Under the pieces are notes generated by a model. That model was not told the origin of the DNA and did not search any database. It saw only the letters and a list, made by a program, of their open reading frames with translations. Shown one piece after another: positions 23,902 through 32,902 of a stretch of DNA of 64,000 nt. Position numbers and translations under genes: made by a program. The stretch is from Jeongeupia chitinilytica (GTDB lineage: Bacteria > Pseudomonadota > Gammaproteobacteria > Burkholderiales > Chitinibacteraceae): the NCBI RefSeq assembly GCF_014652315.1, contig NZ_BMYO01000005.1, positions 124,001 to 188,000 on the forward strand. The letters run 5' to 3'. How positions within the stretch are numbered: position 1 is the stretch's first letter; every line of letters begins with the position of its first letter.

Positions 23902-25257
23902 ATGGCCGATAGCACGATCAACCCGACCCAGATGGCGCAGCAGCTGGCCACCGCGTACACGCAAGGCAAGCAGGCGCAGCTCAAGACCCAGACGACCGAT
24001 GCCCAGAACACGTCGGCGGCGCTGACCAAGTTGCAGAGTGCGCTGTCGAACTTCCGTACCGCACTGACCGGGCTGTCCGGCAAGACCAGTCTGACGCAGC
24101 TGGCGGCAACGCTGTCCAACACCGGCGTCGGCACGGCCAGTGCCGACAGCACCGCGCAGGCAGGCAGTTATTCCTTTTTCGTCGAGCAGGTGGCCTCGGC
24201 CAACCAGGTGGCCTTCCAGGGGCTGACCGCGGTATCGGTGGTGCCGATTCCGGGCTCGATCAACCTGTCGCTGGCCGACGGCACGAGCTTCAGCGTCGAC
24301 ATCGCCACGGCTGACCTCGACGCCGACGGCAAGGTGTCGCCGGCCGAACTGGCGCGGGCGATCAACTCGGCCAGCAACAGCAAGATCAGCGCAACGGTGA
24401 TGACCGTCGGCGGCCAGACGCAGATGGTGCTGTCCGCCGGCCAGACCGGCGCCAGCAGCCAGATCACGCTGGATGCCAGCAACGTCAACGATCCGGCGCT
24501 CAAGGCTGCGCTCGGTGCACCGCAACAGCTGGTGGCTGCGCGCGACGCCATCGTCTGGCTCGGTGACCAGACCACCGGCGTGAAGATGCAGCAGGCGTCG
24601 AACACGTTCACCGCGGTGCAGGGCGTGACGATGACGTTCACGAAGGCGATGCAGGCCGGCGATACGCCGGTGACGCTGACGGTGACACAGGACAAGGATG
24701 CGACGGCGGCGAACGTGCAGAACTTCGTCGATGCCTACAACGCACTGGAAAAGACGCTCGACGACCTGACCAGGAGCGGTGATGCGAAGAATGGCGTCAC
24801 TGCCGGTGCCTTCGTTTCGGACGCCGGCGTGCTGGCGCTGCGCAGTCACCTGACCAACGCGCTGCGCCAGAACTACGGCGGCGCGAAGCTGTTCGACCTC
24901 GGCGTCAGCGCCGACCGCAACGGCACGCTGTCGCTCGACAAGACCAAGCTGCAGACCGCGCTCGCGGCCAAACCGGATGCGCTGGACAAGGTGTTCGGCA
25001 ACGCGCAGTCCGGTCTGCTGACGGATACCAACAAATACCTGAACCAGTGGCTCAACAGCGCCACCGGCCAGATCAAGCGCCGCCAGGATTCGGTACAGAC
25101 GCTGCAGAAAGACCTGACCACCCGGCAGACCGCGCTCGATGACAAATTCAACCTGCTGTACCAGCGTTACCTAGCGCAGTTTTCCAAGCTGCAGTCGCTG
25201 CAGGCGCAGATGAGCCAGACCTCCAGCGCACTCAGTGCGCTGGATACGGCCGCTTAA
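23902..25257 (+). CDS. fliD: Filament cap protein FliD (lateral, LafB-like)
   Basis: This 451-residue hook-associated protein 2 has conserved ends: a heptad-rich N-terminus (MADSTINPTQMAQQLA) and a C-terminal coiled coil around RYLAQFSKLQSLQAQM. The middle has the FliD_C features FVDAYNALEKTLDDLT and LFDLGVSADRNGTLSLD. It caps the growing filament and helps flagellin fold. The 93-base gap before it carries a good AAAGGA ribosome site. It begins the fliD-S-T-K-L-A-motAB operon. Confidence 0.94.
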   Translation: MADSTINPTQMAQQLATAYTQGKQAQLKTQTTDAQNTSAALTKLQSALSNFRTALTGLSGKTSLTQLAATLSNTGVGTASADSTAQAGSYSFFVEQVASANQVAFQGLTAVSVVPIPGSINLSLADGTSFSVDIATADLDADGKVSPAELARAINSASNSKISATVMTVGGQTQMVLSAGQTGASSQITLDASNVNDPALKAALGAPQQLVAARDAIVWLGDQTTGVKMQQASNTFTAVQGVTMTFTKAMQAGDTPVTLTVTQDKDATAANVQNFVDAYNALEKTLDDLTRSGDAKNGVTAGAFVSDAGVLALRSHLTNALRQNYGGAKLFDLGVSADRNGTLSLDKTKLQTALAAKPDALDKVFGNAQSGLLTDTNKYLNQWLNSATGQIKRRQDSVQTLQKDLTTRQTALDDKFNLLYQRYLAQFSKLQSLQAQMSQTSSALSALDTAA

Positions 25258-25271
25258 TACTGGGGATCAAT

Positions 25272-25658
25272 GTGGATTACGACGCCTACCGCAACTATCA
25301 CGCCGTGAATCTGGAAGCGCAGACGGCCAACGCCTCGCCGGTGCAGCTGGTGCTGGTGCTGATGGACGGGCTGCTCGAGGAAGTCGCCCGCGTGCGTGCG
25401 CACATCGAGCACAAACGCTACGAGCAGAAGGGCCTCGGCATCAACAAGTGCATCGGCCTGCTGAACGGGCTGTCCAGCGCGCTCGACCTCGACGCTGGCG
25501 GCGAAGTCGTCACCAATCTGGCCCGGCTGTACGACTACTGCGCGCTGCGGCTGAACGAAGCCGGGCTCCGGCTGGAGACGGCCATGGTCGACGAGGTGGC
25601 CGGCCTGCTGTCTACGCTGCGCGAAGGCTGGCAGGGTGTGCAGCGTGCCAATGGATAA
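25272..25658 (+). CDS. fliS: Flagellin chaperone FliS
   Basis: This 128-residue four-helix protein begins with the FliS pattern Y..Y....V.....PVQLVLVLMDGLL. It binds the flagellin C-terminus and prevents early polymerisation. The GTG start has GGGGAT just upstream. It follows fliD by 14 bases and overlaps fliT by 8. Confidence 0.92.
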   Translation: MDYDAYRNYHAVNLEAQTANASPVQLVLVLMDGLLEEVARVRAHIEHKRYEQKGLGINKCIGLLNGLSSALDLDAGGEVVTNLARLYDYCALRLNEAGLRLETAMVDEVAGLLSTLREGWQGVQRANG

Positions 25659-25959
25659 GGCGCTGCAGATCATGACGCTGACGCGGGCGTTGCTGGACGT
25701 GCAGGGGCGTCGCGACTGGGCGCAGCTGGCCGAAGTCGACAAGGCGCTGTCGGTGCTGGTCGGACAGCTCAACGACAAGGTGCACCTGAGCCTGCGCGAG
25801 CGCGAAGCACTGAAACCGCTGCGTGTCGCGCATGCGGCAGCAATGAAAAGCTGTCTGGGCGAAGCCGGGCGGATGAACGCGCTGCTCGACGAGCTGCGCC
25901 GCAACCGCGAAGGGCTGATCGCCTACGGACTGATCAACGAGCAGGACGACCGACCATGA
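25651..25959 (+). CDS. fliT: FliT-like export chaperone
   Basis: This 102-residue all-helical protein lies between fliS and fliK, in the position of the FliD chaperone (LafC/LafD in other lateral clusters). Sequence identity is low and the call rests on size, helix content and place. The ATG at 25651 is preferred; GTG at 25645 has a better-spaced AGGG and would add two residues. It overlaps fliS by 8 and fliK by 4 bases. Confidence 0.65.
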   Translation: MDKALQIMTLTRALLDVQGRRDWAQLAEVDKALSVLVGQLNDKVHLSLREREALKPLRVAHAAAMKSCLGEAGRMNALLDELRRNREGLIAYGLINEQDDRP

Positions 25960-27053
25960 TGCCGCTATCCGCACTGCTTTCAAACGCCCTGTCCGGCAAG
26001 CCGCCGGTGGCGAAGCCGGATGCACCGGCACCTGCTGCGCTGGTCGAGGATGCCGTGTCTGCCGTTTTCGGTCTGGCTCTGGCCGGACTGGGGCTGGCGC
26101 AAGGTGTGCCGGCCGATGATGGAATGGCAGGCAACGATCAGGCGGATGCACAGCAGACGGACCAGCCGCTTGCCGGGCAGGGGCTGCTGGCCGCGCTGGG
26201 CAGCATGAATCCACCGCTGCCGGCACTTGACGAGGCAACCAAGCCCGATACTGCAGCCGGAAATGCATTGCTTTCTGCAGCGATGATGCCGGCCACGGCG
26301 CAAGCGGTTCCATCGCCAGCCGTTGCGGCGCCCGTCATCGCCGGCCGCGCCATGCAATCCGCCGTGACGTGCCTGGCGCCCGCCATGCCGAACATGCCGC
26401 AGGCCGGCCAGTCGTCATCGCTGGGCGCGCAAGACGTTGCCGCCCGGAATCAGACCACCAGCCGCGTGGCCGGCCAGGCCGAGCGCCCGCAAGCCGCGGC
26501 AGCGGTTGCGGCAACCTTTTCCGGTTTGGCCGACGACGTAAAAGAACGGCCTTCCGTGACAGCCGCGGCGCCACTGCAGCTGGCAACCGGCTCCAGCAGT
26601 ACCGGCGATGTCGCCCCGGTGCACGCACCGGCGGCAGTCAAGGCCGCTACACCACTTTCGCCGTCGGGGCAGCAACTACTCGCGGCGCTGGGCAACCGTA
26701 TCAGCATTCAGACACGCCAAGGCATCGAAAACACCACGATCCGGCTCGATCCGCCCCTGCTTGGCAGCGTCGAGATCGCCATCCGCCGCGAGGGCGGTGC
26801 GCTGCAGGTCAGGCTGAGCGCGTCGAACGCCGAAGTCGTCCAGCAGCTGCACGGCATCAGCGACAACTTGCGCCAGGATCTGGGCAGCCGGCAGTACACG
26901 CAGGTGGCGGTCACGGTGGCCGACGGCGGCCGGGGTTCGGATCGCCACGATGGTCGTTCGCAACAGGGTGACACACCGTGGCAGCAGCGGCCCGGCAGGG
27001 CGCTGGCCGAGGCTGGCGACGACGAGCGTAACGCCGCATTCCGGCTGGGCTGA
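25956..27053 (+). CDS. fliK: Hook-length control protein FliK (LafE-like)
   Basis: This 365-residue protein has a long Ala/Pro/Gln-rich N-terminal region (about 1-235) that would act as the ruler. The compact C-terminal domain (about 240-325) contains the FliK signature: RLDPPLLGSVEIAIRREGGALQVRLSA, then a helix ending LRQDLGSR. That domain touches FlhB to switch export from hook to filament. The last 35 residues are charged and probably flexible. It overlaps fliT as ATGA. Confidence 0.9.
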   Translation: MMPLSALLSNALSGKPPVAKPDAPAPAALVEDAVSAVFGLALAGLGLAQGVPADDGMAGNDQADAQQTDQPLAGQGLLAALGSMNPPLPALDEATKPDTAAGNALLSAAMMPATAQAVPSPAVAAPVIAGRAMQSAVTCLAPAMPNMPQAGQSSSLGAQDVAARNQTTSRVAGQAERPQAAAAVAATFSGLADDVKERPSVTAAAPLQLATGSSSTGDVAPVHAPAAVKAATPLSPSGQQLLAALGNRISIQTRQGIENTTIRLDPPLLGSVEIAIRREGGALQVRLSASNAEVVQQLHGISDNLRQDLGSRQYTQVAVTVADGGRGSDRHDGRSQQGDTPWQQRPGRALAEAGDDERNAAFRLG

Positions 27054-27088
27054 AGCCAGATGAACAACGACAAGCGGAACACACGCGA

Positions 27089-27535
27089 ATGAAAATGAAA
27101 CGACGGATTCTGGTTGCCGCGCTGGCGCTGACCGTGGTCGCCGGCGGTGCCGGCGCCGCGTGGTACTACACGCAGCGCCCGGGCGGCAAGCCCGCACCGG
27201 TTCAGCCGGAGGCGGTCGACTACAAGTATGTCAGCCTCGAAAAGGTGATCGTCATGCTGCGGGACGGTACGGGCAGTTCGGTGCCGCATTACCTGGCGAT
27301 GGATCTGGTGTTCAAGACCAGCGGCAAACAGGAAAAGATCACCAAGGAGCACCTGCCGCTGCTGCGCAGCGTCGCGCTGAAGGCTTTGGCCGATTACCCG
27401 GTCGAAAAAGCGAACCGGATGTCGATCGACCAGTTTGCCGTGGCGCTCAATCAGGCCTTCACGGCGGCCTATGCGCGCGATCACGCCGAAAAACCGTTTG
27501 CCGAAGCCATGATCGGCAAACTGATCATCGAGTGA
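27089..27535 (+). CDS. fliL: Flagellar basal-body associated protein FliL (LafF-like)
   Basis: This 148-residue inner-membrane protein has a single helix (about 6-25) and a periplasmic FliL domain (YKYVSLEKVIVML...HYLAMDLVFKT). FliL surrounds the stator units and supports torque. A second in-frame ATG two codons in is an alternative start. It is followed 4 bases later by fliA. Confidence 0.88.
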   Translation: MKMKRRILVAALALTVVAGGAGAAWYYTQRPGGKPAPVQPEAVDYKYVSLEKVIVMLRDGTGSSVPHYLAMDLVFKTSGKQEKITKEHLPLLRSVALKALADYPVEKANRMSIDQFAVALNQAFTAAYARDHAEKPFAEAMIGKLIIE

Positions 27536-27539
27536 CATC

Positions 27540-28259
27540 GTGGACATGCGCTCAGGCTACGCCGAATGCCAGCAGGTCCGCACCAGCCCCGAGGCTTCCG
27601 CGGAGCAGCAATGGCTGTTCGCCTACCTGCCGCTGGTGAAGCGGGTGGTGCGGCAGCTGGGCTCGCAGGCCGGTGCCGTGCTGGACCGTCAGGACATGGA
27701 GCAGATCGGCCTGCTGGGCCTGCTCGATGCCTTGCGCCGCTACGGCGGCACGCCCGACGAGAAGTTCGGCGGTTATGCGGCGATGCGCATTCGCGGTGCG
27801 ATCCTCGACGAACTGCGCCGCCAGGACTGGCGGCCGCGCACGGTGCGCCAGGCGACGCACAAGTTGCGTGACGCGGTGCGCGAGCTGACCCGGCGCATCG
27901 GGCGCGAGCCGACCGAGCAGGAAGTGATCAAGGTGCTGGGCATTTCGGCCGAGGACTATCAGGACTATCTGCTGGCCGACAACGCCGAGTCGCTGGCGAG
28001 CTTCGACGAACTGTTCCATGACGCCGACGTACCGGGCGAACACAGCGCCAGTCCGGAATCGATCCTGATGTCGCGGCTGAGCCTCGAGCAGGCGCTGACC
28101 GCGCTGGACGAGCGCGAGCAGCGGGTGATCCAGCTCTATTACGAATTCGATCTCAGCCTGAAGGAGATCGCCGCGGTGCTCGAGCTGACCGAGGCGCGGG
28201 TCTGCCAGATCAACAAGGGGGCGCTGAAGAAGATGCGGGCGTTCCTGCAGGATGCCTGA
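27540..28259 (+). CDS. fliA: Flagellar sigma factor 28 (LafS-like)
   Basis: This 239-residue sigma-28 protein has region 2 (DMEQIGLLGLLDALRRYGG...FGGYAAMRIRGAILDELRRQDW), region 3 and region 4 (DEREQRVIQLYYEFDLSLKEIAAVLELTEARVCQI). It should transcribe late flagellar genes such as flagellin, and is held by FlgM, also encoded here. GTG is chosen; ATG two codons later is possible. Carrying its own sigma factor inside the cluster is typical of lateral systems. Confidence 0.94.
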   Translation: MDMRSGYAECQQVRTSPEASAEQQWLFAYLPLVKRVVRQLGSQAGAVLDRQDMEQIGLLGLLDALRRYGGTPDEKFGGYAAMRIRGAILDELRRQDWRPRTVRQATHKLRDAVRELTRRIGREPTEQEVIKVLGISAEDYQDYLLADNAESLASFDELFHDADVPGEHSASPESILMSRLSLEQALTALDEREQRVIQLYYEFDLSLKEIAAVLELTEARVCQINKGALKKMRAFLQDA

Positions 28260-28286
28260 GCGGCATCGCACAAGAGGTAAGTACAA

Positions 28287-29153
28287 ATGCAGATAATTGT
28301 CGGGATCGCCATCGTGCTGGGCTGCGTGTTCGGCGGCTTCATGATCAACCACGGCGAAATGCGCGTCATCTGGCAGCCGATCGAGCTGCTGATCATCGGC
28401 GGCGCGGCGGTCGGGGCGCTGGTGCTGGGCAATCCCAAGCACGTGCTGGCCGAAATGGTCACGCAGACCCGCAAGGTGATCACGCAGCGCAAACAGGGGC
28501 CCGAATTCCAGCGGCAACTGCTGCTGCTGATGTACGAGCTGCTGCAGACGGCATCACGCGGTCTGAAAGCACTGGACGAACACGTCGAAGCGCCGCGCGA
28601 AAGCCCGCTGTTCAGCCGCTATCCGCTGATTCTGGACGAGCCGAAACTGCTGGCCTTCATCGTCGACAATTTCCGGCTGATGGCCATGGGCAAGATCAAC
28701 GGCCACGAGCTCGAGGGCGTGCTCGAGCAGGAACTGGCCGCGATCGACGAGGAACTGTGCCAGCCCGCCAAGTCGCTGCAGAAAATCGCCGAAGCGATGC
28801 CGGGTTTCGGCATTCTGGCCGCGGTGCTCGGCATCGTCATGGCGATGAACACCGTAGCCTCCGGTGCCACCGCCGCCGAGATCGCGACCGAGGTCGCCGC
28901 GGCGATGGTCGGCACTTTCATCGGCATCTTCCTGTGCTACGGCGTGCTCGATCCGCTGTCGAACGTGATGAAGCAGCTGGTGAAGTCCGAGCTGTCGACG
29001 ATGGAGTGCGTCAAGGTCGTGCTGGTCACCCACGTGTCGGGAAAGCCGCCGCTGCTGGCGATCGACGCCGGGCGCCGGCTGGTACAGCTGAACATCAAGC
29101 CGAGCTTCGCGCAGCTCGAATCGTGGATCGGCGCACTCGAGGCAAGGACCTGA
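28287..29153 (+). CDS. motA: Stator protein MotA (LafT-like)
   Basis: This 288-residue protein has four membrane helices. The cytoplasmic loop carries the charged residues that act on FliG, and helix 3 contains PGFGILAAVLGIVMAMNTVASG, the proton-channel MotA signature. It pairs with MotB, 3 bases downstream. It looks like a proton-driven MotA rather than PomA by length and sequence style, but the ion is inference. Confidence 0.93.
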   Translation: MQIIVGIAIVLGCVFGGFMINHGEMRVIWQPIELLIIGGAAVGALVLGNPKHVLAEMVTQTRKVITQRKQGPEFQRQLLLLMYELLQTASRGLKALDEHVEAPRESPLFSRYPLILDEPKLLAFIVDNFRLMAMGKINGHELEGVLEQELAAIDEELCQPAKSLQKIAEAMPGFGILAAVLGIVMAMNTVASGATAAEIATEVAAAMVGTFIGIFLCYGVLDPLSNVMKQLVKSELSTMECVKVVLVTHVSGKPPLLAIDAGRRLVQLNIKPSFAQLESWIGALEART

Positions 29154-29156
29154 CCG

Positions 29157-30134
29157 ATGAGCCTCGACAAGGACAAGCACGACGCCGCCATCGTCAAGCG
29201 TGCGGCCAAGAAGCACCACGACGATGGTCACGGTGGCGCGTGGAAGGTGGCCTTCGCCGATTTCTGTCTGGCGCTGATGTGCCTGTTTCTGGTGCTCTGG
29301 GTGCTGGCGGCGCGCAATCAGGAACAGGCCGAGGAGCTGTTGCGCACGCCGGGCGGCAATATCGCCAACGAAGGCGGCGACAAGCTGCTGCAGCACGTGT
29401 CGACCAGCGGTTCGATGATTCCGCGCGAGCCGCGGCCGGGCCGCGACCAGTCCGAAGGCACGACGCCCGGCAGGGGCGAGGGTTCGGAGGGTACGCAGGC
29501 CGATGGCATTCACCTGTCGAAGTCCCGGCTCGAATCGGCCGCGGACTTGCAGGAGCTCGCCAATGCGCTGTCGCAACTGAGCGACGAGGCGAACCTCAGC
29601 CGCAACCTGCAGACGGTGATCACGCCCTACGGCTTGCGGGTGCTGCTGCACGATACCGACAAGCAGGGCATGTTCCAGAGCGGCAGCGCAATGCCGACCG
29701 ACCCGTTCCGCAAGCTGTTGCACCGGATGGGGCCGCTGTTCGCGCAGATCGACAACCAGATGCTGGTCGTCGGCCATACCGATGCCCATCCCTACGCCGG
29801 CAAGAGCCTGTCCGCGTATTCGAACTGGAGCCTGTCGAGCAACCGGGCGATGGTCGCCCGCGTCAACCTGCTCGAGGGCGGCATGCCGGCAAAAAGCATC
29901 CTGCAGGTCGTCGGTATGGCAGACCGGGCGCCGCTGGACGTGCAGGACCCGCTGGCGGCGCAGAACCGCCGGATCGAACTGCTGATCCTGACGTCGGATC
30001 AGGCCAGGCTGATCGGCCAGATGTTCGCCATGCCCGAGGCCTCGGTTCCGCTGGTGAACGGTGCGAGCACGTCGTTGCCGGATCAGTCGCTGCTGTCGAC
30101 GCTGCGCAAGAAACTGTCGCCCCCGGCGCAATGA
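29157..30134 (+). CDS. motB: Stator protein MotB (LafU-like)
   Basis: This 325-residue protein has a short basic N-terminus, one membrane helix with the essential aspartate Asp35 (GAWKVAFADF), and an OmpA-like peptidoglycan-binding domain (about 180-290; VVGHTDAHPY...SNWSLSSNRAMVARVNLLEGG). The helix reads FCLALMCLFLVLWVL, slightly different from the usual VTAMMAFFLV. It is the last gene of the fliD operon; no clear terminator follows before flgM. Confidence 0.93.
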   Translation: MSLDKDKHDAAIVKRAAKKHHDDGHGGAWKVAFADFCLALMCLFLVLWVLAARNQEQAEELLRTPGGNIANEGGDKLLQHVSTSGSMIPREPRPGRDQSEGTTPGRGEGSEGTQADGIHLSKSRLESAADLQELANALSQLSDEANLSRNLQTVITPYGLRVLLHDTDKQGMFQSGSAMPTDPFRKLLHRMGPLFAQIDNQMLVVGHTDAHPYAGKSLSAYSNWSLSSNRAMVARVNLLEGGMPAKSILQVVGMADRAPLDVQDPLAAQNRRIELLILTSDQARLIGQMFAMPEASVPLVNGASTSLPDQSLLSTLRKKLSPPAQ

Positions 30135-30214
30135 AGCATGCATTTAAGAGACGGTGTGATCCGGTCGCTTATGCTTCGTGAGAGCATGAACCGCATCGAG
30201 CCGAAGGAATTGTC

Positions 30215-30496
30215 ATGAAAATCACCCAGACCGGTGGCGCGCAACCCGTTGCGGCCGCGACAGGACCCCAGGGCACCGAAACCGCCGCCAAACCGCAGGC
30301 CGCCCCGGTGCGCACTGCGCCGGCAAGTCTGCAGTCGGATGCGCTCAAGCCGGCGCAGACGGCACTGGCCGAACTGCCTGATGTGGACGTCGACAAGGTC
30401 GCAGAGATCAAGGCAGCACTTGCGGACGGCCGGATCCGGTTCGACGCCGGCAAACTGGCTGCGCTGATCCGCCGTCACCATGGCGGCGGTGCATGA
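30215..30496 (+). CDS. flgM: Anti-sigma-28 factor FlgM
   Basis: This 93-residue protein has a disordered Ala/Pro/Gln-rich first half and a C-terminal sigma-binding region (VDKVAEIKAALADGRIRFDAGKLAALIRRH), the FlgM hallmark. It blocks FliA until the hook is complete, then is exported. A GAAGGA site precedes the ATG. It overlaps flgN as ATGA. Confidence 0.92.
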   Translation: MKITQTGGAQPVAAATGPQGTETAAKPQAAPVRTAPASLQSDALKPAQTALAELPDVDVDKVAEIKAALADGRIRFDAGKLAALIRRHHGGGA

Positions 30497-30915
30497 CACG
30501 CCAGGATGCGTTCAAACGCCTGATGCTGGGCGTGAGCGCAGACCACCGCGACTACCAGCAGCTCGAAACGCTGCTGCAGTCGCAATTCGCCGCTGCGCTG
30601 CGTCATGACGGCGTGGCGCTGACTGCGATCGGCGCACAGGTGATGACGCTGGTAGAGGCGATGGATGCGCGCCGGCAGGAGCGCGTTGCGGTCGCCGGGC
30701 TGCTGCTGGGGCGCAAGCCGGCGTCGATGGGTGCGGTGATTGCCAGCCTGAGCGGCAAGCCGCGCGCCACGCTTGAAGCGTGGTGGCAGCGGCTCGAGGC
30801 GCTGGTGAACGAGTGCAAGGCACTCAATACACGCAACGGCCAGCTGATGGCGTCGCAATTCGAAATCATGCAGCGCGTGCTGCATGGGGAAAGTGATACC
30901 TATGTTCCGGACTGA
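30493..30915 (+). CDS. flgN: FlgN-type chaperone for FlgK and FlgL
   Basis: This 140-residue helical protein follows flgM, as usual for flgN. The C-terminal part (NECKALNTRNGQLMASQFEIMQRVL) matches the FlgN pattern that binds hook-associated proteins. It overlaps flgM by 4 bases and the muramidase gene by 14. Confidence 0.88.
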   Translation: MTRQDAFKRLMLGVSADHRDYQQLETLLQSQFAAALRHDGVALTAIGAQVMTLVEAMDARRQERVAVAGLLLGRKPASMGAVIASLSGKPRATLEAWWQRLEALVNECKALNTRNGQLMASQFEIMQRVLHGESDTYVPD

Positions 30916-31624
30916 ATTCGATGGCGCCCGGGCGGGCGGGCTGACCGGCGACGATATCGCGCTGCCGCTTAGCATGCCGGCCGAAGGTGCGGCCAGTTTT
31001 TCGCAGCTGTTCCGCCAGACGCAGGCCGACATCAGCGATTTCATCCAGAACGGTTCCCCCGCTGCTGCGGCGCCGACGCTGAGCGCCGAGGGTGCGGCCT
31101 TGCTGCAGCGACTCGGTGGCGGCAGCGCGGTTGCCGGTGCAGCAGACGCACCGGACATCGCGCCGTCGCAAGAGGCTTTCCTTGCCGAAATCGCCCCGTG
31201 GGCGAAGCAGGCCGGCAGCCGGCTCGGCGTCGCACCGGAACTGGTGGCCGCACATGCGGCGCTGGAATCGGGCTGGGGAAGCCGGCCGCTGCGTCAGGCC
31301 GACGGTGGTTCGACGTTCAACCTGTTCGGCATCAAGGCGGGCAGGGGCTGGCAGGGCCAGGCGGCCGATGCGGCAACAACCGAATACGTTGACGGCAACA
31401 GCGTGAAAACGACCGCGCGTTTCCGCGCCTACCCGGACCTGCGCAGCGCGTTCGAGGACTACGCAAAATTGTTGTCGACCAGCCCGCGTTTCGCCGGTGC
31501 GGTCAACACCGGCAGCGATGCTAGGGCCTTCGGTGCCGCGCTTGCACGTGGCGGCTACGCCACCGACCCGGCCTATGCGAGCAAGCTCGCGAGCGTCGCC
31601 GCGCGGATTCAGTCGCTCGATTAG
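30902..31624 (+). CDS. Flagellar muramidase, FlgJ C-terminal domain as a separate gene
   Basis: This 240-residue protein has a C-terminal GH73-like domain (about 95-238) with AAHAALESGWGSRPLRQADGG and TFNLFGIKAG, as in the peptidoglycan hydrolase half of FlgJ; Glu122 is the likely catalytic acid. There is no signal peptide, so it probably leaves through the flagellar exporter. The rod-cap half of FlgJ is encoded alone at 38530-38892. The ATG at 30902 has GGGGAAAG upstream. Its stop overlaps the flgA stop on the opposite strand (TTAG). Confidence 0.88.
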   Translation: MFRTEFDGARAGGLTGDDIALPLSMPAEGAASFSQLFRQTQADISDFIQNGSPAAAAPTLSAEGAALLQRLGGGSAVAGAADAPDIAPSQEAFLAEIAPWAKQAGSRLGVAPELVAAHAALESGWGSRPLRQADGGSTFNLFGIKAGRGWQGQAADAATTEYVDGNSVKTTARFRAYPDLRSAFEDYAKLLSTSPRFAGAVNTGSDARAFGAALARGGYATDPAYASKLASVAARIQSLD

Positions 31625-32376
31625 TCGCTGGACTGGGCCGGCGGCGTGCCCGCCGGTGCGACGACGCCGACGTCGACGACCCGGGCACTGATGGTGCGGC
31701 CGGTGGTGACATTGCGTACGCGGATCACGTCGTCCGGGCCGCCGTTGTCGAGCGCAATGCCGGGCACGACGGCTTCGATCTGCTGGTTGCGCGCAACGAT
31801 ACGGACCGACTGGTTGCGGCGAACCAGCTGCAACGCCTGCAGATAGCGCTTCTGGAGAACCTGCCCGGCACGCACGGCGTGTCTGGCCGTCAGGCGTGAC
31901 AGATCGGCCGGATTGCTGAGCGCATCGGGGGTGTTGGTGATGCTGCGTTTTTCGGTCCGGACGCTGTCGGGGCCGATGGGCTTGCCGGCGGCAATATCCT
32001 CGGCCGCAACCAGTACCGTGGCCTGGACGTCGGCACGGACGATCAGCTCGGCGCCGGCATCCGTACCCGGGCAGCGCGCAGAAAACCGCAGGCGGGCCAG
32101 GTAGCGCGTGTCGAGCGGCGAAATTTCGAACCGTTGCGGGCAGGGATCGGGGGCGGGGTTCGGCGGCAGCGCGGTGACCGTGACTTCGGCGTCGCTGATG
32201 CCCTGCTGCGTCAGCTGCGTGCGCAGATACGTGCGGGCGACTTTTTCTGTCTGTTGCTGTAATGACTCGACAGGCTGCGCTGCACCCGCGATCCGGGCTG
32301 AAAACAGTGGCAAACACGCCACCAGCAACATCCCTAGACCCTGGCGTCGCGCAATCCGGAAAGCGGCGGTTTTCAT
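31621..32376 (-). CDS. flgA: P-ring assembly chaperone FlgA
   Basis: This 251-residue protein has a Sec signal peptide (RRQGLGMLLVACLPLFSARIAGA) and a SAF domain with the C-terminal NQSVRIVARNQQIEAVVPGIALDNGGPDDVIRVRN pattern of FlgA. It assists FlgI ring formation in the periplasm. It is divergent from flgB, with a 160-base shared control region that contains the third GAGT dyad, 20 bases from the flgA start. Confidence 0.93.
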   Translation of the reverse strand: MKTAAFRIARRQGLGMLLVACLPLFSARIAGAAQPVESLQQQTEKVARTYLRTQLTQQGISDAEVTVTALPPNPAPDPCPQRFEISPLDTRYLARLRFSARCPGTDAGAELIVRADVQATVLVAAEDIAAGKPIGPDSVRTEKRSITNTPDALSNPADLSRLTARHAVRAGQVLQKRYLQALQLVRRNQSVRIVARNQQIEAVVPGIALDNGGPDDVIRVRNVTTGRTISARVVDVGVVAPAGTPPAQSSD

Positions 32377-32395
32377 ATCTTCCGTATACCTGTGT

Positions 32396-32409
32396 GAGTA
32401 GATCTACCC
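32396..32409. promoter_or_regulatory. GAGT dyad between flgA and flgB
   Basis: GAGTAGATCTACCC contains the perfect palindrome GTAGATCTAC (32398-32407). A TATACC lies five bases to the left (32385-32390). It is 128 bases before the flgB start, close to the distances at fliE and fliM. No clear -35/-10 or sigma-54 promoter was recognised in 32377-32536. Confidence 0.55.
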
Positions 32410-32536
32410 AAATGAGACCGGTGCATTTGTCAAGGGGCGAGATTGATTTGTCCCGGTCCGTATGTTGTCATGTAGTTAACGGAATTTCAATTGCAACGGC
32501 GTAAACGGGATGGCGGAAGGGCCGGTGGAGACCTGA

Positions 32537-32899
32537 ATGGGAATACACTTCGACAAGGTATTGGATGTGCATGCCAGTGCGCTGGATTTGCGCGCCACGC
32601 GGACCCGGATTCTCGCCTCCAATATCGCCAATGAAAGCACGCCGGGCTATCAGGCGCGCGATCTGGATTTCAAGGAAAGCCTCAGCAGCGCGCGGTCTGG
32701 CAGCGATGCCGGTCTGGCTTCCGCCGGCGGTCCGGAGGTCAAGTACCGGCTGCCCAATCACGCGTCGCAGGACGGCAATACCGTCGAGCTGGGCGTCGAG
32801 CAGGCCGAGTTCTCGCAAAACGTTTCCGATTTTCAGGTCAGCCTCACATTCGTCAATATGAAGCTGAAAGGCCTGTCGAAAGCGATCAACGGACAATAA
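32537..32899 (+). CDS. flgB: Proximal rod protein FlgB
   Basis: This 120-residue rod protein has the conserved N-terminal rod motif RILASNIANESTPGYQARDLDF and a C-terminal helix that completes the D0 coiled coil. It is exported by the flagellar apparatus. It is the first gene of the flgBCDEFGHIJKL operon. Confidence 0.94.
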   Translation: MGIHFDKVLDVHASALDLRATRTRILASNIANESTPGYQARDLDFKESLSSARSGSDAGLASAGGPEVKYRLPNHASQDGNTVELGVEQAEFSQNVSDFQVSLTFVNMKLKGLSKAINGQ

Positions 32900-32902
32900 A
32901 AC

